From Nemertoderma westbladi (lineage: Eukaryota > Xenacoelomorpha > Nemertodermatida > Nemertodermatidae): a stretch of DNA of 64,000 bases. The notes beneath the pieces were generated by a model. The model had not been told where the DNA came from. It worked only from the letters and a program-made list of their open reading frames with translations, and searched no databases. Positions within the stretch are counted from its first letter, which is position 1, and each line of letters starts with the position of its first letter. Below, piece after piece: positions 1 through 12,208 of the stretch. Made by a program: the position numbers and the translations under genes. The DNA is taken from the NCBI GenBank assembly GCA_032718475.1, contig JAUCBJ010006851.1, positions 1-64,000 on the forward strand. Direction: 5' to 3'.

Positions 1-1019
1 AATTTCACTGGGCATTATCAGCACTAATATGCGATATTACCGAGACAAAACTCGAACTTTACAAACCCAGAGACATAATTCCCATTTATTATTTATAAAT
101 GATTTATATATCATAATATACTCAATATAATAACTTAGTCAGGTTCACTCTAAAGGATGCGAAATTTCCCGCCTACTCCTATACCACCCACCAACTCCCG
201 CTTCCTACTTATATCTTTTTATAACTTTAGAAATGAAAATAAATTGAATTAAGTTAGTAATTATTGCTAAATTAGTGTTGAGGATGCTTCGAAGATGGTT
301 GAGTTAGAGAGAAGGCGGAGTTAGTTGGAGGAGTAGCTACCGACCTGTAAATATCAGAATCCCCCAAGTACGAACTCGAGCCAAAACCATGACAGCAGGA
401 TCTTTAAGGATACAATTCTAGATTGGCGAACTAAAGTTGGAAACAGTATACGGGAAATTGTATGAAAAATGTTCTCTTTGTTTATCCAGTATGTGGAAAA
501 ATGAATAGTATTATAATATTTAAGAAAACCATAACATTAAATTAAATGCAGAAACAAGAAGCAACTACAACTTTGCCCTTTAATCTAAATGTTTAGTTCG
601 ACTGACGGATTCTGTCTGACTATCTTCTTTAAATATCGGGAGTAGGACGCCGTTTTACAGGTCAGCCACCCCACGGTGTTGGTGACTAACATTCTAATTC
701 ACTTAACCGAGGCCGCGGGGTTCCAATGAGGGCCGATTTAGGAGTAAACGCCCCCGTTTCAGGAATAATTCCGAGTAATTCGGGCTGTGCGTTCTGCTAC
801 TTGGAATCTAATTCTACTTGGGGGCTGCTGTTTGTGAGGATGGGATGATTCACACGCGATATGTTGGAGTTACTTTGTCTCCCTAATCTATTTATAAGTT
901 TGTGTTTCTTTACTGTAAGAACACAATAATAGTCGGGTTGGCGAAGGATTGAGCCCCTAAAATTAAATGTAACAGATTAAGATAAGGGAACTAATTTTCT
1001 CCAAGTGAGTAGCCGTGAT
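1..1019. other. Non-coding, nothing recognised
   Basis: AT-rich sequence without a convincing open frame, RNA gene or repeat structure on either strand. A slightly GC-richer stretch at about 640-840 has no recognisable content. Confidence 0.5.
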
Positions 1020-2244
1020 CCCACGGCTACTACGACTGCTACCAAGTGGCTACCACTGGAATCCCCCCTCTAACGACTGCTACCAAGTGGCTACCACTGG
1101 AATCCCCCCTCCATTAACGACTGCTACCAAGTGGCTACCACTGGAATCCCCCCTCCATTAACGACTGCTACCAAGTGGCTACCACTGGAATCCCCCCCTC
1201 CATTAACGGCTGCTACCAAGTGGCTACCACTGGAATCCCCCCTCTAACGACTGCTACCAAGTGGCTACCACTGGAATCCCCCCTCCATTAACGACTGCTA
1301 CCAAGTGGCTACCACTGGAATCCCCCCCTCCATTAACGGCTGCTACCAAGTGGCTACCACTGGAATCCCCCCTCCATTAACGACTGCTACCAAGTGGCTA
1401 CCAATGGAATCCCCCCTCCATTAACGACTGCTACCAAGTGGCTACCACTGGAATCCCCCCTCCATTAACGGCTGCTACCAAGTGGCTACCACTGGAATCC
1501 CCCCTCCATTAACGACTGCTACCAAGTGGCTACCACTGGAATCCCCCCTCCATTAACGGCTGCTACCAAGTGGCTACCACTGGAATCCATCCCTCCATTA
1601 ACGGCTGCTACCAAGTGGCTACCACTGGAATCCCCCCTCCATTAACGACTGCTACCAAGTGGCTACTACTGGAATCCCCCCCTCCATTAACGGCTGCTAC
1701 CAAGTGGCTACCACTGGAATCCCCCCTCCATTAACGGCTGCTATCAAGTGGCTACCACTGGAATCCCCCCTCCATTAACGACTGCTACCAAGTGGCTACC
1801 ACTGGAATCCCCCCTCCATTAACGGCTGCTACCAAGTGGCTACCACTGGAATCCCCCCTCCATTAACGACTGCTACCAAGTGGCTACCACTGGAACCCCA
1901 CCACCCCCCTCCATCCACGGCTGTTACTTGTTACCAAGTGGTTCTAGTGGCTGTTGCCACTAGAACCCTCTCCGTGGGCTCTACCCCACGGCTACCACGG
2001 CTGCTACCAAGTGGCTACCACTGGAACCCTCCCCTCCCTGTTCTCGGGTCTACCCCACGGCTACCACGACTGCTACCAAGTGGCTACCACTGGATCCCTC
2101 CCCTCCCTGTTCTCGGGTCTACCCCAGGGCTACCACGGCTACTACCAAGTGGCTACCACTGGGACCCTCCCCTCCCTGTTCTCGGGTCTACCCCAGGGCT
2201 ACCACGGCTACTACCAAGTGGCTACCACTGGGACCCTCCCCTAA
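1020..2244. repeat. 44-bp minisatellite grading into a 60-70-bp variant
   Basis: From about 1020 to 1900 a unit of about 44 bp repeats roughly 20 times. Its core reads CTACCAAGTGGCTACCACTG, followed by a C-run and CTCCATTA. From about 1980 to 2240 the same core sits in longer units of about 60-70 bp that add a TGTTCTCGGGTCTACCCC segment, four copies in all. The core contains near-complementary CCAAGTGG and CCACTGG blocks, so each unit could fold back. Open frames through the array reflect the lack of stop codons in the unit and are not evidence of coding. Confidence 0.95.
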
Positions 2245-2842
2245 ATTTCGAGCATGAAGAGTGATTTACATTACGTAGGAATAGTCGCTCTGTAATGTCA
2301 GGACAATATGTATAAACAGGATATAGAGGAATTCATTAAAAACAGGGTTGCTAATTTTCTGATTACGCTAAATAATATAGGTAAGTTTAATTTATCAATT
2401 TGTTGGGTACATTGGCAATTTATGGAAGACTGCAAGTAAAATTATAGAAGTAGAACAATTTAATGTCGAAAAGTATGAGTCGCCCCCTAACAAGAGCAAA
2501 TCGCCCAAAGTTTAGCGTCTAATAACCCATAAACGTCTCCTCCATGAATGGCTTACTATACTACCAATGGTTTCAAGTTTCATTGCACCAAGTGAGTGAA
2601 GTGAAGTTTATTGTTACTTGTTTATTGTTCTTTATTTATATATTTGTTTATTATTATTGTTATTGGGAGGGGGGTAGTGCTGGCCTATCCAACCAAGTAA
2701 CACGGACAGTTTCGAAAGGAACATCCTAAGCAGTGTAATTGTATTTATTTTTATTTTTACTGTTAGTATTTACTTGATTAATAATTTAGTAAAGGGATTG
2801 AAACATTAATTTAAATAAAGATGATTTACTTAAGTTCATTTA
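2245..2842. other. Non-coding, nothing recognised
   Basis: AT-rich. The longest open frame (61 codons at 2544-2729) has low-complexity hydrophobic content and no recognisable domain. Confidence 0.4.
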
Positions 2843-3065
2843 CTAGAACGCCCAGTCTAAAGACAGGTTCGTCATTAGTTTATATTTTAATTTTCTTCCT
2901 AATGATTTTTTAGTGATACTTTGTTTTATATCTTTATCTAGGGTGTTCCAGACAACGGGCACCGTGATATTTTAATGATTTTTGTCCTAGTCATAGTCGA
3001 GTCCGTGGTATATAGTAATTTTCGTTTGTCGTTGATTGCGTGTTATAGGTGTGTACTGTACATGT
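2843..3065 (-). pseudogene. Decayed LINE (non-LTR retrotransposon) reverse-transcriptase C-terminus
   Basis: The minus-strand translation reads HTYNTQSTTNENYYIPRTRL, an in-frame stop, then a segment like LGQKSLKYHGA. After a one-frame shift it reads VVWNTLDKDIKQSITKKSLG and ends at a TAG. This is the usual tail of CR1/Jockey-like LINE reverse transcriptases: the NTRS/IPRTR block, then GPxVWNxLPxxIK, then a basic end. Only this last part of about 70 residues survives, with at least one stop and one frameshift, so it is a dead 5'-truncated copy. The superfamily is inferred from the motif pattern alone. Confidence 0.6.
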
Positions 3066-3569
3066 TTGTTGAAACCGTGATGTAATAATGGTTTGTTTTT
3101 TGTTGTTATGAATTTACCACATTAGTTTAGCTGTTTCAAGTAATTGTAATTGTTCAATTGATAGTATAATTATTTAGTCGTCTGTAAAGTGGTGGTGTGT
3201 GTTCCCGGTTAGTGACTGAAAGTTATAGCTCTTAATAGTTTAATTTTACTTCTAATAGGTTTGATATGTTTAGACGTAGGTGTAGCCTGGACCTGGCCTG
3301 GTTTAAGTTTTATAATTAGCGTGTTGGCTTGGCAGCATGGCTAACATGTAAACTGAGTTTATACAGGCCAGTAGTGATTAATGTTATACTACTGATCCCG
3401 TAGTCACCCTGGTTACCGTAAGCATTGGTTACAAGGTTGCAATACATTACACGAAGTGGGGCCTTCGCGCAGCACGTGACTTAAATTTAATTTAAGTACT
3501 AATTCGAAAGTATTACTGTATTAGCAAATTTTAAGCAGATTTCGCCTAATCACTTTTTACCTCTTTCAT
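3066..3569. other. Non-coding, nothing recognised
   Basis: AT-rich upstream of the LINE remnant. No open frame, repeat or RNA gene is evident. Confidence 0.4.
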
Positions 3570-4300
3570 TTCTATTCAGACATTTCTGACTCTAGCGGTA
3601 TAGTGAGAACTGAAGATGGATTAGGGTCTCCAGCCCCACAAAGACACAGCCTATGGATGAATAGTACATACGTACATCGGCCAAGTTTCATCTTGAATAA
3701 CGGATAACGAAATGAGAGACGGATCTCACTTTCAGAAATTTCGTCGTATAGCGGCAGACCGATTAAATCTCCCCCCCCCCACAAAGACGCAGCATGTGGT
3801 CCAGAATATATGGCAAGATTCAGCTTAAACTGATTAAAATCAATGAGACGGGAGAATCTATTCACTTTCAGGCATAAAGTAGTCCTATAGCGGGTGACTG
3901 TTGAACTGATTTTCAACAAAACAAATTTTCAACTTGGCAGCTTTAAATTCGACAAAGTTATAAGCATGTCAATATCATAACGACGACAACGATTTCACTT
4001 TCAGACATTTGGCCCTCTAGCGGCAGACTGGAGAACTGCAGATGGATTCGCCTCCTTTGAAAGTCACAGCTAATGGTCTAATACATATCTGCCAAGTGCC
4101 AAGTTTCAGCTTAAACGGATTAAAAGCAAAGAAATGGGAGGGCATTTAATGTTTAGACATGTGGCCCTCTAGCGGGAGACCATTGCACTGATGGTGTCTG
4201 AAAGTCTCTCAAAAATCTCAACTTTAGCTCATATTGATACCTACAAATTTTCAACTTGGCAGCTTTAAATCCGACAAAGTTATTAGCATGTCAAAATCGT
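3570..4300. repeat. Degenerate repeat family in several diverged copies
   Basis: Related blocks recur at about 3575-3740, 3725-3870, 4000-4140 and 4150-4280. Each has a 'cactttcagacat..ctctagcggcagac' type start, a 'cacaaagacacagc' type middle and an 'aagtttcagcttaaacggattaaaa' type end. A further direct duplication pairs 3925-3998 with 4247-4312 (both 'aattttcaacttggcagctttaaat...acgacgac'). The family is not one I recognise. Confidence 0.7.
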
Positions 4301-4301
4301 A

Positions 4302-4375
4302 ACGACGACGACGACGACAACGACGACGACGACGACAACGACGACGACGACGACACGACGACGACGACGACGACA
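4302..4375. repeat. ACG trinucleotide microsatellite
   Basis: About 24 nearly perfect ACG (CGA) triplets with a few ACA interruptions. It sits at the end of the second copy of a duplicated block. The first copy (near 3979-3994) has only a few ACG triplets at the same place. Confidence 0.97.
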
Positions 4376-4654
4376 ACTATTTGCATAAATTGACCCACCC
4401 CCTAACAGTGTCAATTCGCTAAGGCTCCGCCAACTTCGTGGCTCGCCCCACAATAACCATAGAAACCACCTCCTATTTATAATTCCATCAGGCACCTAAC
4501 CACTGGAATATCTACAGTAGTACCGTATAACTACATTATTAAACTGTATTTGAATCTTAATTAAAATAAATGCCAAACCCAAAAAAGTAATAATCTAAAA
4601 AATTCTAAAGGTTTAATCGGTCTCTAGGGTCAAAGGGATTCCAGGGCCCAAGTC

Positions 4655-6140
4655 TCTAGCCTTATCTCGGGTACGGTGCTCCACTTGGTTCTTATCTCGG
4701 GTGTGGTGCTCCACTTGGTTCTTATCTTGGGTACGGTGCTCCACTTGGTTCTTATCTCGGGTATGGTGCTCCACTTGGTTCTTATCTCGGGTACGGTGCT
4801 CCACTTGGTTCTTATCTCGGGCACGGTGCTCCACTTCGTTCTTATCTTGGGTACGGTGCTCCACTTGGTTCTTATCTCGGGTACAGGGCTCCACTTGGTT
4901 CTTATCTCGGGTACGGTGCTCCACTTGGTTCTTATCTCGGGTATGGTGCTCCACTTGGTTCTTATCTCGGGTATGGTGCTCCACTTGGTTCTTATCTCGG
5001 GTACGGTGCTCCACTTGGTTCTTATCTTGGGTACGGTGCTCCACTTGGTTCTTATCTCGGGTACAGGGCTCCACTTGGTTCTTATCTCGGGTACGGTGCT
5101 CCACTTGGTTCTTATCTCGGGTATGGTGCTCCACTTGGTTCTTATCTCGGGTACGGTGCTCCACTTGGTTCTTATCTTGGGTACGGTGCTCCACTTGGTT
5201 CTTATCTCAGGTACGGTGCTCCACTTGGTTCTTATCTCGGGTACGGTGCTCTACTTGGTTCTTATCTCGGGTACGGTGCTCCACTTGGTTCTTATCTTGG
5301 GTGCGGTGCTCCACTTGGTTCTTATCTCAGGTACGGTGCTCCACTTGGTTCTTATCTCGGGTACGGTGCTCTACTTGGTTCTTATCTCGGGCACGGTGCT
5401 CCACTTCGTTCTTATCTTGGGTACGGTGCTCCACTTGGTTCTTATCTCGGGTACGGTGCTCCACTTGGTTCTTATCTCGGGTACAGGGCTCCACTTGGTT
5501 CTTATCTCGGGTACGGTGCTCTACTTGGTTCTTATCTCGGGTACGGTGCTCTACTTGGTTCTTATCTCGGGTACGGTGCTCCACTTGGTTCTTATCTTGG
5601 GTACGGTGCTCCACTTGGTTCTTATCTCGGGTACGGTGCTCTACTTGGTTCTTATCTCGGGTACGGTGCTCCACTTGGTTCTTATCTTGGGTACGGTGCT
5701 CCACTTGGTTCTTATCTCGGGTACGGTGCTCCACTTGGTTCTTATCTCGGGTACGGTGCTCCACTTGGTTCTTATCTCGGGTGTGGTGCTCCACTTGGTT
5801 CTTATCTCGGGTACGGTGCTCTACTTGGTTCTTATCTCGGGTACGGTACCCCACTTGGTTCTTATCTCGGGTACAGGGCTCCACTTGGTTCTTATCTCGG
5901 GTACGGTACCCCACTTGGTTCTTATCTCGGGTACAGGGCTCCACTTGGTTCTTATCTCGGGTACGGTGCTCCACTTGGTTCTTATCTCGGGTACGGTGCT
6001 CCACTTGGTTCTTATCTCGGGTACGGTGCTCAACTTGGTTCTTATCTTGGGTACGGTGCTCTACTTTGTTCTTATCTCGGGTATGGTACTCCACTTGGTT
6101 CTTATCTCGGGTACGGTGCTCAAATTGGTTCTCTATCTTA
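4655..6140. repeat. 30-bp satellite array, about 49 copies
   Basis: The unit is CTTGGTTCTTATCTCGGGTA followed by CGGTGCTCCA, repeated with an exact 30-bp period and essentially no indels. Point variants recur: TCTCGGG/TCTTGGG, TACGGTGCT/TACAGGGCT, TCCAC/TCTAC. Some runs of variants are themselves duplicated; a stretch at about 4810-4890 recurs at about 5390-5490. Because 30 is divisible by 3 and the unit lacks stops, several frames are open on both strands. The minus-strand frame reads a hydrophilic decapeptide VEHRTRDKNQ over and over, broken only where CGA has become TGA near 5209 and 5329. There is no start context, splice signal or flanking domain to support coding. Confidence 0.95.
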
Positions 6141-8992
6141 GCCGACTGTCAGGTTTCAGGCGCCGTTTAGCAGCCAAGCTACTTTCAAACGGCTGCCACC
6201 ATAGATTATGCGAGAACGAAAGTTGCTGGCGCCCGACTGAACAATGTACGTGTTGGCATTGCGGGAAACCAACACAAGAAGCGGAACACTATACTGCGTG
6301 CAGCGGACGGTATCCCCCCCCCCCCGGGGGGGGGGGGGGGGGATGTTACATGTTACATTTTTGCTACCAAACCTTTGCGTTCGACGTTTTGGATGTGACC
6401 TAAGTGTTATCAATTGTAGATCATATTTTGTTTCAAGTGTCACACCTTTGACCCATTTCCTGTAAGCCTTGGCAACGCTGCTGTTGCGGAACCCCTTAGA
6501 TTCTCTGACACTCCCGAACTTTGATACAATGAAATCTTTCGCCATAAACGTATGTAATGTACCACCCACCTGTGGGCTGAATCGATGTTTCGAGATTATT
6601 TCGGATCCCATTTCGTCGCATTCCTGTTCCATCAGGTATTATTTTCATCCCATAAGTTATCTTCTTTGCAGAATAGTTACACCCGTAGGATATAAAATAC
6701 CTCGATATTTTATTCCACGGCCGGCGGCCCTTTCATCTCAATGTGATATTATATTTACGTCCCAACGGGACGATAATAAATTCGCTTTTATAATATTTGC
6801 GTAGTTTTTAATGAATACTTGTAGTTCTTATTCATTGTGTTTTAGATTCTATTCGTGAAATGGAGATTAATACTTGATTAAATGTACATTTCGACTAGTT
6901 TATTTTTTAAACTTATTTTTTAAAATCAATCAATCATAAAAACATCGAACGTCCATCGCGAGTCTGTTATTGGTATATTGACTGTTTTCACTACCGGGAC
7001 GTCTATTTCCATTATTATGATAAAATTAACCCACCTTGTATTGATTTAACCAGCAGCGGCTTTATTGAACCAAACTGGCACAGTTGGAAAATCATATTAT
7101 TACATGTCTTTGCCTTTGGTTGTTGGCTGGGTTGAGAACAAATCTAACAACATGACTAAAATAAAGTTCATAGTCTACAAAGAGTGAATCAATGATAGGA
7201 GCTGAAATGTCAGTTTGTTTGTTAAAATCCAGAAGTATAGTACATCGTCCTTTAATTTCATTAAAAATTAAACCATTTAAAACATCAGTAAAATGTTTTA
7301 CGTAAACCAATGCAATGATAGTTGTTACTGATGTAGAGTAAGTATATACATTGTTACTACAACCAATGACTCAGTCGCTACGTTGCTATATTAACCACCG
7401 TGCACGTATGTAGCAGCTGTTTTTATAAAGACAGGTAATTCGATTTTATTTTAGCAGCGATATTGGTCGGCTTTGCGGCGGCAGCCGATTTTAATAGTCT
7501 GTAACATATTGCAGAGTTTATTACAGTAATATAGCAATGCAATGCAATATACAAACTTTAGGAATTCCACGTCATCTGTCTGTATTTGTAAAGGTAAATA
7601 CATCATTAATTGTTGGATAAGCAAAAATATCGCGAATGTTACACTACTTTATGATTTTGGTAAATAAACTGTACAAGTAGTATCAAAAATGTCAAAAAAC
7701 AAATAGAAAACCAAATAAATATAGATGGCCCAGTTTTAAAATGATTGGTGCCTCTGATAATTTAACAATTTTGCTTCATAATTCTTCGATATTGTAGTTT
7801 TGATCTTCCGTACACAGCCACACTCCTATATAAATATGAATCATCGACCACCAACTCAACCAGCCTGTATTCGCTAGACTTTAATCGATTGTAAGTGAAT
7901 CACTGCAAGAAACTGTAGCTATATATAATAGGTGTTGTGACAATGGCGGATCATTTACGTGCAAACCGATGAAAGAGAATAAATGAATAATTGGTGATGT
8001 GGCGGTGGCATATCACATAGTAAGAATGTTTGAAATATAACTTTACGCATTACTTGTTTATGGTTGGTAATATTTAAAGTTCTACTGAATTTGGTACTTA
8101 GTACGCCACACTACATAACCCCTTGTCAAAGAAATCTCCCATCTCCTTGCTTTTGTCTAATCTGTGAGTAAATAAGGTTGATATGTATATAATATGTCTA
8201 ATTAATATTGAACAACATAGGTAGAAGAACTACGACAGAAGAACTAATTCATGGCCCCATAATCACCCTCACCTTTATCCAGGTTCATCCACGTGGCTCA
8301 AGCCGTGTGGATCCTATTTAACCAATACCTTATAGGATTTCCTACCTTTGGTTGTAGTTGTGGCCTTGTACGGCTCTTTGTTTCCTCCTATATTGGTATT
8401 TTCGGCTAAGTTATGGAAGTGAAGCTGTGGGAAGAAGTGAATCTCACTCAAATTATTCCCTTATTGTATATGGAAACAAGGGTACTTGTCCCCCTCTGTA
8501 TAGATCCATGGTATTCGATAAGTATTATTCCTTATAAGTATTAGTAAAATAGTATATAATTCAAATGCATTGTAATATAATATGATATTACTAAATCCTT
8601 TGTTAATCCTCAGTGATGAAACGTCCCCCCTAGTGTCTTCCCGACATACTCAATGCAATAGACGCATATAATACTGTCCCTATATAACTCAGTACACTTC
8701 CATAGTTCCTATATATAAATTGCTGGTTGCATACAATTAGACCTACACAGTATTCCTTGTATCACAGAAGATATAACTTAATGTAATGTAGTGGATAACA
8801 CAACACAATATAGCAGATGGAGGAGATGATACCTCATGTGAAGCTGTCGATAATATCGATGTTCGACTTCTTATAAACATTTCTCTAATTTCATTGTTAC
8901 TATATAATTCTTACATTCATATTCCTTAGTTGATCAAAATTTGGTATACATAATATTCTGATTGAATCATTATATTACAGTAAAACATATTC
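6141..8992. other. Non-coding, with one homopolymer junction
   Basis: No gene recognised. The short open frames here (up to 158 codons on the minus strand at 6156-6632, 72 codons on the minus strand at 7092-7310) lack convincing domains. A C-run and G-run junction lies at 6314-6342. The 3' part would be upstream or promoter sequence of the exon at 9071. Confidence 0.4.
6314..6342. repeat. C12-G17 homopolymer palindrome
   Basis: Twelve Cs are followed directly by seventeen Gs. The junction is fully self-complementary and either half could form G-quadruplex structure. Its exact length is prone to assembly error. Confidence 0.9.
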
Positions 8993-8999
8993 TATAAAG
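8993..8999 (+). promoter_or_regulatory. Possible TATA box of the signal-peptide exon
   Basis: TATAAAG lies 78 bp upstream of the ATG at 9071. It would place transcription start near 9020-9030. This is supported by sequence and position only. Confidence 0.3.
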
Positions 9000-9070
9000 A
9001 CAAACAAAATTTATCATTGTGAACTGAACATAAGCTCAACACAAAGCTGTACCCTACCTATATGCCTATA

Positions 9071-9239
9071 ATGGCCTATAATTTAGGCATTGCTATAACA
9101 TGCCTACTACTTGGAGTTCTACTAGACATTAGGTTTGTTTCTGCAAAAGCTATCAAAGACATCGATGAGATCGGAGAAATAGAACTGAGGGAGAGTGAAG
9201 TGGATTTCCCGTCCGAGGTAATTGATCCTTCGTCTTCGG
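9071..9239 (+). CDS. First coding exon of a secreted protein (signal peptide), phase-1 donor
   Basis: The frame starts MAYNLGIAITCLLLGVLLDI and continues RFVSA, a clean signal peptide with a short N-region, a hydrophobic core and a VSA cleavage motif. About 31 acidic and polar residues follow (KAIKDIDEIGEIELRESE and onward). The exon ends at 9239, right before a consensus donor GTGAGT, leaving one base of the next codon (phase 1). An ATG at 9062 in the same frame has weak context; the ATG at 9071 has A at -3 and G at +4 and is preferred. The next exon found with matching phase is the EGF exon at 29939, and joining the two gives an aspartate codon at the junction. Membership in one gene is inferred. 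The full gene presumably continues beyond the EGF exon, but I found no further exons. Confidence 0.6.
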
Positions 9240-10939
9240 GTGAGTAATATGGATTAACATTTAATATATTTAATTTACATTCAAACAAACTGAAACATAC
9301 AATACATGCCATACAAGCTACATGTATACACATCCCATTATCGCTTCCGTTATTGCAGTATAGAGTATAGCGCAGACCTGAATCTGTTGGGGGGATTCGA
9401 TTCCGCTAATAATGCCAAAATATTATTTTGAGGTTATATGGGGTACCATTATGTCAATAGTTAAATATTTATGTAGAGTTGTAATGTTGGAAAAAGTCAT
9501 GTAACATACATGTAGTAAAAGTCCACAAGTCAAGTCAAGGTTGGTCAAGTTTTAATTGCTTTGAATAATCCAGCAGTAATGATTTACACTTTGATGCATA
9601 TTGCATACACGAAGTGTCAAACCAAATGTCAATAATACACAATATTTTTTTTTTTTTTTTTTTTTTATTTTTTTTTTATTTTTTTTTTTTTTGGTATTGA
9701 ATAATGGATTACAATTATTTTTTGAATTTACAGACAAGATAAACAATCATATTAACCTAAAGTACTGTAATGACATTCCAACTGTTTATTTTCCTCTCAT
9801 CAACTTCTTCCATCCAGCTGCAACATCGAATTGATTAGATATCGACTTTCCTACTCCTTTCTTCCCACACCCCTTCGATCTTCCTCTCTTTCCTTTCTTC
9901 TTCCCCTTTCCTCCACGACTCCTTGATCTACTCCCTTTACCTCGATGACTCTTTGATCTACTCCCTTTACCTCGGCGAGAATAACTCTATTCCACAGCGC
10001 TGATTGAACCCCGAACACAAAGGGCATTCCCCCTCACTATGGCTATCCCGATGCGTTGCTCAATATACACAATAATACACAATATATATATATATAATAT
10101 TACAAATTATTGTAGAAATATATAATACTTGAATATTATATAAGAAACCGCCGTGGGATAGGGGATCTGGTTTAGTGTATATATATTTGTAAGCATAAAA
10201 TAATAAATAAATAAAATATTATTATAAATAAACCTAGATCGACCTCAGAAAAAATTCATATATTACTTTATCATTATCTTTCGATATAATATGTATATCT
10301 TTTTCAAGTGTTGAAAACCAACTGTTTATAAATAAAATAAAATAACAATATATGTAGCGTGTCAAGTAGAAACCGTTTATATCAAAAAAAGGCTTTCTGA
10401 GAAAAATTCATTTAAAGTTTTATGGTGTGTGTATTATTTTTCTTGCAATACCCTATGGGCTAGAAAGATAGTTTCTGACTCAAAACCTTACGAGGAATCT
10501 GAAAATCTTGATTTAAACCACATAGTAAATCAATACATATTTCGCTAATATGAGATGTTTAAAGCTAATTCATACGATTTTAAATAACTGACGATTTGAA
10601 AAAATTGACGCTTAAGATTTAAATTTATGATTAACATAGTGTAATATCATGTCTTGGGTTGAGTTTTATTCGTTATTTACAACTCCCTTGTTTTGGAGGG
10701 ATATTTGAATTTTATTTTATTTTAACTGTTAAAATTTATACTAGATCTTTGTATAAGCAATGCTCCGCTTTTTATCGATAATACACTGGCATTGAATAAA
10801 CACTGTACTGGTAACATTACATTATCACTAGTCTTTTGGGCTTTTTTTAGATTAATACTCTTTTAAGGGGGGATTTTTTTTTATTTCATCTAGAGCAGAA
10901 TTTAATGAGGATTGCAAATCTGAAAACGGTTTAGCAAGA
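9240..10939. other. Intron-like non-coding sequence
   Basis: AT-rich. It includes a pyrimidine-rich stretch at 9840-9990 in which TCTACTCCCTTTACCTCG occurs twice, and a TA run near 10083-10105. No gene seen. Confidence 0.4.
9645..9692. repeat. Poly-T tract
   Basis: About 48 bases, almost all T with two single A interruptions. Could be the tail of a minus-strand retroposed copy, but no body was recognised next to it. Confidence 0.85.
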
Positions 10940-10944
10940 TCTCT

Positions 10945-12131
10945 TGTACGCGCTTTTGAAGACCTTTAGCAGTTTAACCTGCCAAAATTTATATGTCTTT
11001 TGGTTTATAAATAGACTTTAGCATATGACAAGTATTTAATACCAATAAACACAACATTAGCCGAAGCCAGCCTAGTGCGCGTCCATTCACCCGCTGGATA
11101 TACCCGGGAGACTGGATTCGGAGGGCTTAGATTTTTATTGCAGTGTAAGCTTACGGTATTATTCGATTGATCGTTAATAAATAATCTCAGACGAATATTA
11201 TTCACTTTCGGGAAATATTAACAGTTCCTTTAGGACGTGGCGCTCTATCTAGGTAAACAGAGATATGACTTATACTAAACACAACGGTAAGACGGTAAGG
11301 CTTATGATTCACGTATGAGGCGCATTCTTTAGGAAATGCTTAGTTATCAGCCACAATCATGCACACTACCGGTACCGCACAATACTGCACACCAATCTGC
11401 CGACCGTCAATGAATTTTATCATACATAAAGAGAACAGCAATTGCCTCATGTAGTGCCTATCAAATAGCATTAAATTCACTACAAACCACGATAATATAA
11501 GTCGCAATCGCTATATGTAACCTGTCTCTCTAACCTGTAGTGTATCAAGAAAATTGGGAAATTTGGGTTATTTATCGATGTTCTCCAAGTAATAATATTC
11601 AACCAACTGATACAAATATTGACAGCAGTAAATAGCAGTATAATAATGTATGTTGCACTGAACTGTATGCTGTAAGACTGAACTGATTGGGTTGATAACA
11701 GTTATACGTTCTATAATCTAAGCCTACTAATGTTTCTTCTAAAGTCTGAAATCAATTGACTCCAGAGCCGGTGTTCTTGGCCTAGATAGAAACAACATAA
11801 CTCAAAACTAACAAACAGTAAGACAGAACACTCCTAGCACGATCTGTAGAATATCTCCACGTCGAAAGTAAAAATCGCCCTGATTGGCTGTTAAGCTGAA
11901 CAAAGAACCATGTGTCCAACGGGCGTTTCCATGCCAGCAACCAGCTGTTAGATGTCGTAATCTGAATCATCAAGGCTACACTGTGCTAGAGGATTTGACG
12001 CATTACGGGTTTTGTGCCTTGCCATGTCCGCCAAAGCACACATATAGAAGAATGACTTTTATGTCCGTTAAAACACCTACAACGGTACTTGGCGGGCAAG
12101 GGGACTGATTATATCCGCAAAAGCTTTTACA
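10945..12131 (-). repeat. 3' LTR of element A
   Basis: 1,187 bp, paired with 25667-26853. On the minus strand it begins TGTAAAAGC directly after the polypurine tract and ends GCGCGTACA, followed by the target duplication TCTCT. Open frames inside it have no recognisable product. Confidence 0.95.
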
Positions 12132-12150
12132 CCGCTCCCAGAAAATGGGA
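12132..12150 (-). promoter_or_regulatory. Polypurine tract of element A
   Basis: The minus strand reads TTCTGGGAGCGG immediately before the TG of the 3' LTR, as expected for the plus-strand DNA priming site. The core GGGAGCGG is also found at the same place in element B. Confidence 0.75.
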
Positions 12151-12208
12151 TTCAAGTCTATAAATATACAAAATCACAGTTTCTAATATACGTAAATACT
12201 CTAAACAG

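Noticed and set aside
1020-2244. Array resembling CRISPR repeats
   Set aside because: The units are contiguous without unique spacers, and the genome is eukaryotic.
4613-6403. Open frames of 193 to 575 codons through the 30-bp array on both strands
   Set aside because: A stop-free unit whose length is a multiple of three opens many frames at once; there is no start context, domain or splice evidence.
7092-7310. 72-codon minus-strand frame with a TILLDFNKQTD stretch recalling reverse-transcriptase motif A
   Set aside because: Only one short motif-like match; neighbouring blocks do not fit a reverse transcriptase.
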